DNA from: Rhodobacterales bacterium 56_14_T64
GTDB taxonomy: Bacteria; Pseudomonadota; Alphaproteobacteria; Rhodobacterales; Rhodobacteraceae
Direction: 5' to 3'
Assembly: GCA_002162795.1 (NCBI GenBank)
Contig: MAAY01000066.1
Span: forward strand, 1 to 64,000
Length of the DNA stretch: 64,000 nt
Each line of letters starts with the position of its first letter. Within the stretch, counting starts at the first letter, position 1. This document shows, in pieces, positions 16,752 to 25,826 of the stretch. The translations under genes were made by a program, and so were the position numbers. The notes under the pieces were generated by a model. That model was not told the origin of the DNA and did no database searches. It saw only the letters and a program-made list of their open reading frames with translations.

Positions 16752-17444
16752 TTAAGCCCAGACGCCTTCCGCTGCGGCGCGGATGTTGCGGATGTTTTCG
16801 CCGTATGGCGCAGGATTGCTGACGGAGCCGCCTTTGAACACGGCAGATCCGGCCACCAGCACGTCGGCGCCAGCCTGGGCCACCAGCGGAGCGGTGATGG
16901 GGTCCACACCGCCATCGATCTCGATATGGATGGGGCGGTCACCGATCATCGCGCGTAACTGCTTTACCTTCTCGATCTGGGAATGAATGAACTTCTGGCC
17001 GCCAAAGCCGGGGTTCACCGTCATCACGCAGATCAGATCCACCATGTCGAGGTGATATTCCACCTCTGACACCGGAGTGCCGGGGTTCAGAGCCAGACCA
17101 GCCTTGGCGCCTGCAGCGCGGATGGCTTGGAGAGTTCGGTGTGTATGCGGTCCGGCCTCGGCGTGGGCAGTGATGACATCGGCACCCGCCTTGGCAAAAG
17201 CCTCGATGTAGGGATCCACTGGCGCGATCATCAGGTGCACGTCCATTACGCCTTTGATATGGGGGCGGATCGCGGCGCAGGTGGCCGGGCCAAAGGTGAT
17301 GTTTGGCACAAAGTGCCCGTCCATCACATCGACGTGGACCCAATCGGCGCCCTGGGCTTCGATGGCCTCACACTCAGCGCCAAAATTGGCAAAGTCGGCA
17401 GCAAGGATGGAGGGGGCGATTTTGATCTTGCGGTCAAAGGACAT
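16752..17444 (-). CDS. rpe: Ribulose-phosphate 3-epimerase
   Basis: 230 residues, the usual length. Family hallmarks are IAPSILAADFANFG at the N-terminus, VHVDVMDGHFVPNITFGP with the metal-ligand HxD pair, DVHLMI, AHAE, MTVNPGFGGQKF and IEIDGGV. It interconverts ribulose 5-phosphate and xylulose 5-phosphate in the pentose phosphate and, where present, Calvin pathways. A good AAGGAA precedes the ATG. It is read separately from the GntR-controlled genes and follows the SDR gene on the same strand with a 93-base gap containing a hairpin. Confidence 0.93.
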   Translation of the reverse strand: MSFDRKIKIAPSILAADFANFGAECEAIEAQGADWVHVDVMDGHFVPNITFGPATCAAIRPHIKGVMDVHLMIAPVDPYIEAFAKAGADVITAHAEAGPHTHRTLQAIRAAGAKAGLALNPGTPVSEVEYHLDMVDLICVMTVNPGFGGQKFIHSQIEKVKQLRAMIGDRPIHIEIDGGVDPITAPLVAQAGADVLVAGSAVFKGGSVSNPAPYGENIRNIRAAAEGVWA

Positions 17445-17472
17445 CGGACGGGTTCCTTTAGCATTGGGGTTC

Positions 17473-17491
17473 GAGGGGCATATAGCCCCTC
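17473..17491 (-). terminator. Hairpin between SDR gene and rpe
   Basis: Stem GAGGGGC / GCCCCTC, seven perfect pairs with loop ATATA, lies downstream of the SDR gene and upstream of rpe on the minus strand. No T-run is present. It may end or attenuate transcription from the SDR gene. Confidence 0.45.
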
Positions 17492-17537
17492 AGACTGCGC
17501 AGCGGTAGGGCAGATTTTGACCTCGATGTCTAAAGGG

Positions 17538-18302
17538 TCAGATCGCAACTGGTGGCAGTCCCACATCAGCGCGGCCCTGATCCGATTTCAGAGAGAAATC
17601 CATGCCGCGCCAGATATCTCCTCCCGGACCACAGAGATAGGCCAGGCCCTGGGCCACCCAATCGGCCGGGATATGCGCCGAGGGATCCAGTTGGCTAACC
17701 GGGTTCAGGCCAGATGCACGGATTTCCTGCTGCATGTCTGTGGCCACGGTGCCCGGGCTAAGCCCAATGATGCGCAAACCTTGTGCGCGGCATTCCTTGT
17801 CGGCACAGCGGGTTAGCGACAGCGCAGCCGCTTTGGTCGCGCAGTAGTGGCTCCAGCCTTCCAAGGCACTGGTGGCTGCTCCGGATGAAATGTTGAGTAT
17901 GGTGCCATGGCCCTGTGCCGCCATCACCGGAATTGCAGCTCGAAGCCCGTGGTAGACACCTTTAATATTGATGTCGGCGACTTTGCCCCAGGCCGCAGGA
18001 TCGCTATCCACAATTCGGGATATAGGATCGATCACGCCAGCGTTGTTGATCAGCACGTCAAGCGATCCAAACCGTGAAACTGTTTCGGTGATCAGGTTCA
18101 AAACCTGTTGCCAATCGCTGACATCGCACGGGATTGCCAGAGCATTAGATCCCAGCTCATTTGCCAATGATGTTATTGCGTCAGTGGTGCGGGCGGCCAA
18201 GACCACATTGGCCCCCTGAGTGACCATATGGCGCGCTGTGGCCGCACCGATGCCGCGGCTGGCGCCGGTGATCACGATGGTTTTTCCTGCAAGATTTATC
18301 AT
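17538..18302 (-). CDS. Short-chain dehydrogenase/reductase
   Basis: 254 residues from MINLAGKTIVITGASRGIG; the longer frame extends into the lysR promoter. Classical SDR features are the cofactor motif TGASRGIG, NNAGVID, catalytic Ser in NISSGAAT and the YxxxK pair in YCATKAAAL. The conserved LSPGTVATDM follows. Substrate not predictable. It diverges from a LysR-type regulator gene about 100 bases away, which is a common sign of direct control by that regulator. Confidence 0.87.
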   Translation of the reverse strand: MINLAGKTIVITGASRGIGAATARHMVTQGANVVLAARTTDAITSLANELGSNALAIPCDVSDWQQVLNLITETVSRFGSLDVLINNAGVIDPISRIVDSDPAAWGKVADINIKGVYHGLRAAIPVMAAQGHGTILNISSGAATSALEGWSHYCATKAAALSLTRCADKECRAQGLRIIGLSPGTVATDMQQEIRASGLNPVSQLDPSAHIPADWVAQGLAYLCGPGGDIWRGMDFSLKSDQGRADVGLPPVAI

Positions 18303-18399
18303 GGGGGACCCCGGTTTTGCGATGTCGGTCCGGGATAAAGGATGAGGAATTCGCAAAAAATGCTCGATTTCTCATCACATTCATGAGCAATTTGCACGA

Positions 18400-19293
18400 A
18401 TGGAAATCTCAACGCTCCGTATCTTGTTGCAAGTCGCCCAGCAGGGCAGCCTCGCTGGGGCGGCGCGTATCTTGGATTTGGATCCGTCTTCGGTGTCGCG
18501 AAGTGTTGCTGCCGCTGAGGCTCAACTAGGGCTCAGAATATTTCAGCGCAGCACAAGGCGGCTGACCGTGACCGAGGCCGGAGCGGTATATCTTGCTCGC
18601 ATAACTCCGTTGGTCAAAGAGCTGGAGCTGGCCAACGACGAAGCGCGGATGATGCGCCAGACCCCCGGCGGGATGCTGCGTATCTCGGCGTCAGTGGCAT
18701 TTGGTCAGGTTTGTCTGCTGCCGTTGCTGCCACTGTTCCGGGCTGAGTTGCCGGGGATCCAGTTGGATCTGCAGTTGAGCGATCAGAATGTGGATTTGGT
18801 AGGCGAAGGTATAGATCTGGCAATCCGTCTGGCTCCGGCGCCAAAGGGGGATTTGATCAGTACGCGGTTGAAAACCACGCGGTACCATGTCTGCGCAGCA
18901 CCCGGATATCTGGAGCGGGCAGGGGATCTTGAGCACCCTGGGGATTTATCCCACCGCGAGTGCCTGCGATTGTCGCTGCCCGAGTATCGCAGCCGGTGGC
19001 TGTTTCGTGGCCCCAGCGGTCAACAGATCGAGGTGCCAGTTGATGGCTCTTTGATGATCTCAAACGCCTTGGCCCTACGCGAGGCGGCGCGGTTGGGATT
19101 GGGGCCTGCATTGCTGGCGGATTGGCTGGTGGATGAGGACTTGGCAAGCGGGCGTCTGGTGGATGTATTCCCTGATTGGCAGGCTGCGGCCACAACGTTT
19201 GAGACCGGCGCTTGGGCACTGTATCCCAGTCGTTTGTATTTACCGGCGCGACTGCGGGCCGCGCTGGATTTTCTGAAGCTGCATTTGAAATAG
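18400..19293 (+). CDS. LysR-family transcriptional regulator
   Basis: 297 residues. The N-terminal helix-turn-helix reads LLQVAQQGSLAGAARILDLDP, continuing SSVSRSVAAAEAQLG, and is followed by FQRSTRRLTVTEAG, the standard LysR linker. A C-terminal periplasmic-binding-like effector domain follows, resembling the AaeR/DhcR-type group (IQLDLQLSDQNVDLVGEGIDL). It diverges from the SDR gene, its probable target. The 3' end faces the methyltransferase gene of the glycan operon. Confidence 0.87.
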   Translation: MEISTLRILLQVAQQGSLAGAARILDLDPSSVSRSVAAAEAQLGLRIFQRSTRRLTVTEAGAVYLARITPLVKELELANDEARMMRQTPGGMLRISASVAFGQVCLLPLLPLFRAELPGIQLDLQLSDQNVDLVGEGIDLAIRLAPAPKGDLISTRLKTTRYHVCAAPGYLERAGDLEHPGDLSHRECLRLSLPEYRSRWLFRGPSGQQIEVPVDGSLMISNALALREAARLGLGPALLADWLVDEDLASGRLVDVFPDWQAAATTFETGAWALYPSRLYLPARLRAALDFLKLHLK

Positions 19294-19314
19294 GGTCGAG
19301 TGGCGGACACCAAA

Positions 19315-19331
19315 CGGGCTGATTAAGCCCG
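19315..19331. terminator. Small hairpin between convergent genes
   Basis: CGGGCT / AGCCCG with loop GATTA lies between the lysR end and the methyltransferase end and overlaps the methyltransferase stop codon. Short stem and no T-run, so a weak bidirectional terminator at best. Confidence 0.3.
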
Positions 19332-19799
19332 ATAGAACAAATAGCGCCCCGGTGCGATGCCTTTGGGCCCTGCCAGTTCTTCGAAACCAACCAAGGGTTG
19401 CCCTGATACAATCACACCTCCGGATACCATCACCGAGCCGATGATGGGGGATAAGCGGGCGGCCTCGGCCACGTCCTTTTCTTTGACACCAAAGCCAAAA
19501 TCATAATGCGCCAGCGCGATTTTGTGACCCTGTGTCGCAAGTCGCTTCATCATCGGTTCGGCCTCGCCCTGCAGAAAGTCCGCTTTGGGCGGGACGCAGG
19601 AAGGGTGGCACTGGAGCACTCGGTCGATGACCCAGATCCGGCGGTCGGCCAGCACCTCGCGCAGGTGATCATAGGTGCGGCCATTGCCCAGTCCCATGTC
19701 CAGAACGTCACCCGATAGCGGTGCGATCTGTTCGGCGGCCCAGTTCAACCCGTCGCGCTGGGCGGCAAGGCGGCGGAGCATGGAATCCAATCGGCTCAT
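19323..19799 (-). CDS. Small class I SAM-dependent methyltransferase-like protein
   Basis: 158 residues. The SAM-binding motif I reads VLDMGLGNGRTYDHLRE, and a downstream HYDFGFG is the acidic strand region. It is short for a class I methyltransferase, and its C-terminus ends RYLFYRA. A paralogue is encoded at 36225-36713 (LGLGNGRTYHHMRR, ending RCFIYRR). It is the last gene of the seven-gene operon, its ATG overlapping the deacetylase stop. The acceptor could be a glycan or lipid intermediate made by this operon; that is inference from context. Confidence 0.72.
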   Translation of the reverse strand: MSRLDSMLRRLAAQRDGLNWAAEQIAPLSGDVLDMGLGNGRTYDHLREVLADRRIWVIDRVLQCHPSCVPPKADFLQGEAEPMMKRLATQGHKIALAHYDFGFGVKEKDVAEAARLSPIIGSVMVSGGVIVSGQPLVGFEELAGPKGIAPGRYLFYRA

Positions 19800-20557
19800 G
19801 AAAATGTCCTTTGTGAAGTGGTCCAGGGGGTGGCAGGGCCTGCCAACAAGCGGTTGATCAGGGCTTCGGTGAAACCCCAGATCGCCGCGTCATGGACCAG
19901 GTGATGGGTTAGAATACCATAGGGTTCGGCGTTGTCAGCCGTGCCTAAGCGGCGGTCGGTCAATTGTCGGGTAACCTGATCCAGCAGATGTTGCGGTGGC
20001 ACCAGTGAGCGGTTGCCTTTCCAGTGGATCGGGTCGAGGTGAGTATTGATCTGCGCCAGCCCTGTCGTAGCCATGGTCTGTTTGCGCGGGGAAAAGGTGG
20101 ACAGGTTGCTATAGCCGAGTCCGGCCAAACCTTGCAGCAGGTCATCCGAGATCCGGTTCCATGGCGGTACAAACATCGGTTCCAGCTGATCGCTGAACAA
20201 AGCACGCAGGGTTTTCAAGCCCCGGTCAGCATCCGACACAGCCTGTTCAACGGTTCGATGCGCGCCAAATTCGGCCTTTTTCTCGCCCTGCGGTGCGTGG
20301 TTCTGATGCGCCCAGCCATGAACAACGGGGATGAGCTGCGGTGTGGTGGCGACATAGGCGGCCAGCGCGGCGGTGGCGTCGCGTGGGATCACTGCCAGAT
20401 GCACCGGCAGGTCCAGTTTTTCCGATAACTCGGTCAGCCGGTCCAGTTGAGGCGTTGGCTCAACCGCATCGTCGTCGCGCCACCACAGTGGCAGGGTCAG
20501 GTCCTGATCTTGCCAGGTTTGTAGCTCTTTGTGCAACGCGGTCCAATCGGCAGTCAT
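19796..20557 (-). CDS. Polysaccharide deacetylase-like (NodB-type) protein
   Basis: 253 residues. Metal/catalytic elements recognisable by eye are WWRDDDAVEP (motif 1, two Asp), HGWAHQNHAP (motif 2, His pair), FVPPWNR (motif 3) and LTHHLVHD near the C-terminus (motif 5-like). No signal peptide is seen, so it should act in the cytoplasm on a lipid- or nucleotide-linked sugar. It overlaps both neighbours by four bases. Carbohydrate esterase family 4 members remove N-acetyl groups; the substrate here is unknown. Confidence 0.78.
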   Translation of the reverse strand: MTADWTALHKELQTWQDQDLTLPLWWRDDDAVEPTPQLDRLTELSEKLDLPVHLAVIPRDATAALAAYVATTPQLIPVVHGWAHQNHAPQGEKKAEFGAHRTVEQAVSDADRGLKTLRALFSDQLEPMFVPPWNRISDDLLQGLAGLGYSNLSTFSPRKQTMATTGLAQINTHLDPIHWKGNRSLVPPQHLLDQVTRQLTDRRLGTADNAEPYGILTHHLVHDAAIWGFTEALINRLLAGPATPWTTSQRTFS

Positions 20558-21690
20558 GTCCGCTGTTCCGCCAGTTCAGTGGCAATTTCGACCGTGCGGG
20601 CTGCGCCGTCAAAGTGGAGCCCGTCAGTGGCGCGGCGCGCGGCTGCGATGGCACTGCGGACAGCGGCGCACAGGGTGTCAGGCGTCAGATCACCGCTGGT
20701 GACCACTTCGATGCCGTTTAGTGGCGACAAACTGTTGGCGCGCAGACCCTGCTCGACCTCTGTGCCGGCGTCGAACGGGATCAACACCGCAGGGGTGCCG
20801 CTTTGCAGCAGATCCAGTGCTGTGTTGTAGCCGCACATGCTGACCGAGGCCGCAGCGAGGGGGAGCATTTGGCGGAAATCTGGGCGGGCGGGTTCAATTA
20901 TCGCAGGTGTGTCCATGGCCTGAAAACGGGCGATGCGTTCTGCGGCGTCGCTGCCACCGACCAGCAGGCGCCATTGGATGTCGGGCAGCAGCGCCGCGGT
21001 TTTTAGCGCGCATTCAAACAGCGCATCGCCAACGCTGCCACCGCCAGCACTGACAAGGATTTCGTCTTGGCCCAGACCCTGCGGATGAGGCGTGGCGGCG
21101 GGTGGCGCGACATAGCCGGTGTAACGCAGTCTTTCGGCGAGCATGTCAGATACGGGCCAGCTGATGTTCAGACGGGTTGCCGCGGGATCGGAGTGCACCA
21201 GCACCGCGTCATAGAACTCAGTAATCATGGCATCTGCCTGAACCGCTTTTTTCGGCTTGGACGGCGGTGCGAGGATATCGCGGATCGAGGCAACTATCAC
21301 CGGGCGGCGCGGTAGGGTCTGTGCGGCAGATAGCAGAGCTTGGAATTCTTCGGCCAGATTGCGGCGTCCAAAGGGATAGAGCTCGGTTATCAGAACATCC
21401 GGCTGCATTTCTGTCAGCGCAACACAGAGCATGGCCTGACGTTGGGCGTGGTATGCGGTGTCTGCAACATCCCCTGAGGCGGTGAGCAGGCGGGTAAAAT
21501 CCACCCCGTCCGAGCGCAGCGGTGGCAGTTGTAACAGCACAACCCCATCGGTGTTCAACTGGGGCGCTGCAAACCCGCCCGAAGCAACACGCACTTGGTG
21601 CCCGACCGAAGCAAACGCGCGACCCAGGGTCAACGCCCGGCTAAGGTGCCCGGTGCCCAGCAGGTGGGTGACGGCGATCAGGATTTTCAT
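20554..21690 (-). CDS. Glycosyltransferase, MurG-like (GT28/GT-B type)
   Basis: 378 residues of GT-B type. The N-terminus ILIAVTHLLGTGHLSRALTL has the glycine-rich GxGHxxRA loop of MurG-like enzymes. The C-terminal donor domain has LVSAGGGSVGDAL, ASVSMCGYNTALDLLQSGTP and VLIPFDAGTEVEQ, the nucleotide-sugar-binding region. It resembles the first gene of the same operon (24600-25826) in layout, so the two are probably distant paralogues within one pathway. ATGA overlaps join it to the phosphatase and deacetylase genes. Confidence 0.78.
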   Translation of the reverse strand: MKILIAVTHLLGTGHLSRALTLGRAFASVGHQVRVASGGFAAPQLNTDGVVLLQLPPLRSDGVDFTRLLTASGDVADTAYHAQRQAMLCVALTEMQPDVLITELYPFGRRNLAEEFQALLSAAQTLPRRPVIVASIRDILAPPSKPKKAVQADAMITEFYDAVLVHSDPAATRLNISWPVSDMLAERLRYTGYVAPPAATPHPQGLGQDEILVSAGGGSVGDALFECALKTAALLPDIQWRLLVGGSDAAERIARFQAMDTPAIIEPARPDFRQMLPLAAASVSMCGYNTALDLLQSGTPAVLIPFDAGTEVEQGLRANSLSPLNGIEVVTSGDLTPDTLCAAVRSAIAAARRATDGLHFDGAARTVEIATELAEQRT

Positions 21691-22277
21691 TCGGGGCTTG
21701 CGCGTTTGGTCAGGCGGACGGGGTCGGGGAGCGGTGTCAGCTTGTTGCCTTCGATTTCAATCACAAACAATCGGTTGCGTTTGATCCGGAATGGAACGGG
21801 ACCGTCGAAATTCCAACCATAGGCGCGGGCCAGAATCATCCGCATGATGCCGATGTGGCAGACGGCGACTGTGTCGTTTTGCAGGCTGGAAACCCAAGGT
21901 TCAATCCGCGCCCAGACCTCGGCCGGGGTTTCGCCAGCAGGTGGGCGGTAATCCCAGCCCCAGTTCTCGATATCGCGAAAGCCGCTGTTGGAGTCGGCTT
22001 TTAGATCCTGCCCGTGCAACCCTTCCCAGTCGCCCCAGAACATCTCGGTCAGGGCAGGCGCAGTTTGCGGCGTGCGACCGGAAACGATCTGGGCGGTTTC
22101 TGACGCGCGAGACAGCGGGCTGGACCATAGATCGGCCTTGTCCCAAGGGGAGGGAAGGGTGAAACCTGATAGCTCGGCCCGGGCGGCATCGTCCAGGGAG
22201 ATGTCGCTGCGGCCTTGGATCCGGCCAGCGCGGTTCCAATGGGTGTGTCCATGTCGTAAGAGGGCAAGGCGGATCAT
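21687..22277 (-). CDS. Histidine phosphatase (phosphoglycerate mutase-like)
   Basis: 196 residues starting MIRLALLRHGHTHWNRAGRIQG; codons upstream of this ATG overlap the preceding gene. Catalytic elements: RHGHTHWN (phospho-His), SSPLSRASETA, the acidic EMFWGDWEGLHG and VCHIGIMRMI (second His). Enzymes of this branch remove phosphate from sugars, sugar alcohols or cofactors. Position inside a glycosyltransferase operon suggests dephosphorylation of a sugar- or glycerol-phosphate intermediate. Four-base overlaps on both sides. Confidence 0.83.
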   Translation of the reverse strand: MIRLALLRHGHTHWNRAGRIQGRSDISLDDAARAELSGFTLPSPWDKADLWSSPLSRASETAQIVSGRTPQTAPALTEMFWGDWEGLHGQDLKADSNSGFRDIENWGWDYRPPAGETPAEVWARIEPWVSSLQNDTVAVCHIGIMRMILARAYGWNFDGPVPFRIKRNRLFVIEIEGNKLTPLPDPVRLTKRASPE

Positions 22278-23362
22278 GTGGAAGCCTCCAGTATTGGGGT
22301 CACGGCGGACCAAAAGCATGCGGTGGCGGCAGGGGCCAGATGGGTGCGCGATATCATCGCGCGGGCGGCAGTTCTACGCTCAGAGCGCAAAATAGGGTCT
22401 TCCAGCAAGCGGGCGATTTGAGCGGCCAGAGCCAGTGGACCATCTTCTGGTGAAGGATAGGCCGCTGGTGTCAATACATCCCGCAGACCGGGGCGGTCTT
22501 GAGCAACCACTGGCAATCCGTGGCTTTGAGCCTCGAGATAGACCATGCCGAAGGCCTCGTTCACCCCGGGCCAAAGGAACAGGCTCGCGCCGGAGTAGGC
22601 CTCAGCCAACTGAGTGCGGTCCAATTGGCCCAGAAAGGTGACGCGGGTGCCAAAGGGCGCCATCAGCGCCTCGACTTCAGACCGGGCGGGGCCGTCTCCG
22701 GCAATGTTTAATTGCCAGTCGCAGGACAGCAGCGCCAGTGTTTCGGCGATCAGATGGTACGAGGCCAGTTTATCGCCAGAGCGCATCATGCCAGTGGTCA
22801 GCATTGGCCCGTCAAGGGGGGAGGCCGCAGGCAGGGTGTCGGTAGGCAGGAACGGCGGCAAATGCACCAGTTGCTGGGTGCCATACGACTCGCGTTTCAA
22901 AGTAATCAGGTCATTGGCGGTCAGGTAGAAAATCACGTCGGCTGTATCACAGGCGTCATGGGCCGCTTGGGCAAAATCCGCCCAGGGACCGGTCAGGCGA
23001 CTGGTCGCACGCGTGCTTTCGATCTGTACATAAGGAATGCCACGCGCCCTGGCGACGGTGGGGCCAATCAAATCCGGCGCCTTGTAGTAGTTGTGATAGG
23101 TCACCCAGAGGTCGAAATTGGGCATATCACGGATCAATCGCGCGGCTTCATCGCTGGCTTGGGCGCGCAGGCCTTGCTGCACATCCCGATCCCCGCGTTT
23201 GTCATAGATTTTCAGCTCAGACACCAATTCCACCGCGGCACCACCCGCGCTGATTGCTGACATCAAATTACGCGCCATCTCGCGGTCACCTGAGGGCATC
23301 ATGTGGTGCGGCGACTTCATCGGTGCATAGAAGGCAACCCGTTTGCCTTGGCCCGGTGTCAT
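22274..23362 (-). CDS. Glycosyltransferase family 4-like protein (A)
   Basis: 362 residues. The GT4 donor-site pattern is visible in the C-terminal half: LNIAGDGPARSEVEALM, VTFLGQLDRTQLAEAYSGAS, then FLWPGVNEAFGMVYLEAQSHG, with the E-x7-E type motif (NEAFGMVYLE). The N-terminal half carries VAFYAPMKSPHHMMPSGDREMARN, the acceptor side. Retaining nucleotide-sugar-dependent transferase, cytoplasmic or membrane-associated. Overlaps its neighbours by ATGA. Confidence 0.84.
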   Translation of the reverse strand: MTPGQGKRVAFYAPMKSPHHMMPSGDREMARNLMSAISAGGAAVELVSELKIYDKRGDRDVQQGLRAQASDEAARLIRDMPNFDLWVTYHNYYKAPDLIGPTVARARGIPYVQIESTRATSRLTGPWADFAQAAHDACDTADVIFYLTANDLITLKRESYGTQQLVHLPPFLPTDTLPAASPLDGPMLTTGMMRSGDKLASYHLIAETLALLSCDWQLNIAGDGPARSEVEALMAPFGTRVTFLGQLDRTQLAEAYSGASLFLWPGVNEAFGMVYLEAQSHGLPVVAQDRPGLRDVLTPAAYPSPEDGPLALAAQIARLLEDPILRSERRTAARAMISRTHLAPAATACFWSAVTPILEAST

Positions 23363-24603
23363 TGGCTCGCCAGCATCGCGGTTAAGCGGTTTGACAAGCG
23401 AGCAATTCCAGGGGGCATGCCAAAGTCGGACTTGAGCCGCGTCAGAGCCGCCTCGGCCATTTGTGCTGACTGGTCAGGATGTTGGGCCATTTTTAGGATG
23501 GCGTCGGCAAGGTTCTTGGGGGCGTCATCTGCCAGCAGACCATGCGTGCCGCTGGTGATGAATTCGGGGATTGCTGAAACGGCAGTGGACAGGATCGGTA
23601 ATCGTTGCGAGGCGGCCTCCATCAGCACGTTGGGCAACCCGTCACGGTCGCCGTCGGCGGCGATCCGGCTGGGCAATACAAACAGATCGGCGGCGCGCAT
23701 CGCGGCGATGACTTCTGGCTGGTCACAGGCTCCGCGCCAGCTGATCCGGTGGTTGATACCTGCCTCTTCGGCCATCAATGTCAGCTTGGTTTGCAAGGTG
23801 CCGCCGCCAATCTGGGTCCAATGCCAGTCTAGTTCAGCAGGCAACAGCGTCAGAGCGGCGATCAGATTATCAAAACCCTTTTTCTCGACCAATCGGCCCA
23901 CCGACATCAGATGCAGCGGGTCGCCTGCTTGGCGCCAGATGCGATCCGGCGCGGCAGGAAAGCGGCTGAGGTCAAGCCCGTGGTAGATCAGGTCGATGCG
24001 CGCGGGATCATCCGACATCTGCTGCAGATGCTTGGCACCAAAGCCAGTGCAGGTGGCACCAAAGGCGGCACCATGATGGGCGCTGGACAGTTTCTCGGAA
24101 ATCTCCCAGTCGGGCGAGGTCCAGATGTCCTTGGCATGGGCCGAAAAGCTCCACGGCAACCCACGCATGATCGCGGCGTAGCGTGCCACTGACGACGGCG
24201 TGTGCAGGAAATGCGCATAGAGCCCCAGCACCGCATCGGGCATTTCGGCGGCCAGAACACAGGCCTGACCAAACCGGCGGATGCGGTTGTGCGACAGGTC
24301 GCGTTTCAAATCGGCGCGCCAAATTGCATAGGCTTCGGCGTAGCCTGGTAATGCCTGAGCGGTGGCGCGAGCTTTCCACACACGGTCCGGCTCTTGATAC
24401 AGGTATTCTGGCAGATAATTTACCTGTGCCTGCAATTGCTCATGCAGAGGGTGCCGTTTGATGTCGGTCGGGTGGCGGAGCGACCAGATTTCAAAACTAT
24501 GACCGGCCGCCTCAAGCGCCACCAGTTCCTGTGCGATGAACGTTTCGGACAGGCGCGGCCAGCCTTTGACCAGAACCGCCAGCGGCGGAGGCGCTATTGT
24601 CAT
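23359..24603 (-). CDS. Glycosyltransferase family 4-like protein (B)
   Basis: 414 residues. N-terminal LAVLVKGWPRLSETFIAQE is the phrase found in colanic-acid/exopolysaccharide-type GT4 enzymes. The donor half has LMSVGRLVEKKGFDNLIAAL, WTQIGGGTLQTKL, VLPSRIAADGDRDGLPNVLM and EAASQRLPILS. The E-x7-E region is modified to DGLPNVLMEA as in many amylovoran/colanic-type members. Second gene of the operon, overlapping both neighbours by four bases. Confidence 0.85.
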   Translation of the reverse strand: MTIAPPPLAVLVKGWPRLSETFIAQELVALEAAGHSFEIWSLRHPTDIKRHPLHEQLQAQVNYLPEYLYQEPDRVWKARATAQALPGYAEAYAIWRADLKRDLSHNRIRRFGQACVLAAEMPDAVLGLYAHFLHTPSSVARYAAIMRGLPWSFSAHAKDIWTSPDWEISEKLSSAHHGAAFGATCTGFGAKHLQQMSDDPARIDLIYHGLDLSRFPAAPDRIWRQAGDPLHLMSVGRLVEKKGFDNLIAALTLLPAELDWHWTQIGGGTLQTKLTLMAEEAGINHRISWRGACDQPEVIAAMRAADLFVLPSRIAADGDRDGLPNVLMEAASQRLPILSTAVSAIPEFITSGTHGLLADDAPKNLADAILKMAQHPDQSAQMAEAALTRLKSDFGMPPGIARLSNRLTAMLASQ

Positions 24604-25826
24604 TCAGCGGCCTCTCGCGCCGGATCACTCAGCAGGTTGGCCACCCGGTTTGTGACATAATCGAGCCCGTCCAGCAGGCCAGGAGGGAAGGCAGCCGAGG
24701 GTGGTTTCTGCTGTGCCAGAGCGCGGATGGAACGGATCATTGTCTCGGGTGTCATGCCGTCACGATCTTCGTCCAGCATGGTGATCAAGCCCAATTGTTC
24801 GGCCCGGCTGGCGCGGATCCATTGCTCTAGACGCGGTGTGGTGCGGGGCACGATGACCGCCGGCTTGTCAAACGACAAAACTTCGCAAAAGGTATTGTAG
24901 CCGCCCATGCAAACCACGCCTTGTGCGCCGGCAAACAGGGTTTCGATCTGCGATTCAAAGCCCACAGTGGTGACCCGACCGTTCAGCTTTTCCGCACGGG
25001 TTTCAAATGCGGCACGGGTGTCGCCGGACAGGAACGGACCATAGACCAAAACGGCGCGTGGATTGAGATCCGGCTCGCGTTCGTAGGCAGACAACACCAG
25101 ATCCACCATCGCCGCGCCGTCGCCGCCACCGCCAGGGGTGATCAGCACATAGGGCTGTTCGGGGGGCTCGCCAAGAGTGCCAAGGTCGCGGCGCAGATAG
25201 CCGGTCCAATGGGTGCGTGCTTGCACTGTGGGGCTAAGGTCGAGACCAGCGGTGGGGTCGTATATCGAGCGCAACCCGTAAACCCAGAGTTCGTCGTAAA
25301 AGCCTTCGGTGGCGGCAATGGCCCCTTTGCGGTCCCACTCGGCGGCCAGCACCTCTGGTTCATCCAGCACATCGCGCAGGCCCAACACCAGTCGCGCCCG
25401 ACCGCGCGATTTGAGCATGTCCAGCGTCGGCAGCAACTCACCGTGAAAACCTGTTGGCTCTTTGTCGACAATCAGAATGTCGGGGTCGTATTGCTCGGCG
25501 GTGGAGCGGATCAGGCCGGCACGCAACTCGGTTGTCTCATCAATGCTCATGCCCATGGTACGTGAGGCATAAGTGCCGTCCGAGCGTTTGATGACACCGG
25601 GCAGCCGCACATGGTCAACCCGTGTCGGAAAGGCAAATCGCCCAGCAACAGGAGAACCGGTGAGGATCAGTGCCGAGGCGGTCGGGTCTGCCGCGGTAAT
25701 GGCGCCGGCCAGGGCGCGAGAGCGGCGCAGGTGACCAAGGCCAAAGGTGTCGTGACTGTAGAGCATCACCCGCGGGGCGCGTGGTGTTGCCTTGGCTGTG
25801 GTGCTGGAAGTGGCGTGGACTGTCAT
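24600..25826 (-). CDS. Glycosyltransferase, MurG-like (predicted GT28-type)
   Basis: 408 residues; first gene of the seven-gene operon. The N-terminal loop is MLYSHDTFGLGHLRRSRALA (GxGHxRR). The donor half shows VLITPGGGGDGAAMVDLVL, GVVCMGGYNTFCEVLSFDKP, AVIVPRTTPRLEQWIRASRA and a late leucine-rich helix. These match the predicted glycosyltransferases of the COG4671 type. It shares layout with the gene at 20554-21690. The promoter must lie in the 448-base gap shared with the divergent mscS-type gene. Confidence 0.78.
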   Translation of the reverse strand: MTVHATSSTTAKATPRAPRVMLYSHDTFGLGHLRRSRALAGAITAADPTASALILTGSPVAGRFAFPTRVDHVRLPGVIKRSDGTYASRTMGMSIDETTELRAGLIRSTAEQYDPDILIVDKEPTGFHGELLPTLDMLKSRGRARLVLGLRDVLDEPEVLAAEWDRKGAIAATEGFYDELWVYGLRSIYDPTAGLDLSPTVQARTHWTGYLRRDLGTLGEPPEQPYVLITPGGGGDGAAMVDLVLSAYEREPDLNPRAVLVYGPFLSGDTRAAFETRAEKLNGRVTTVGFESQIETLFAGAQGVVCMGGYNTFCEVLSFDKPAVIVPRTTPRLEQWIRASRAEQLGLITMLDEDRDGMTPETMIRSIRALAQQKPPSAAFPPGLLDGLDYVTNRVANLLSDPAREAAE

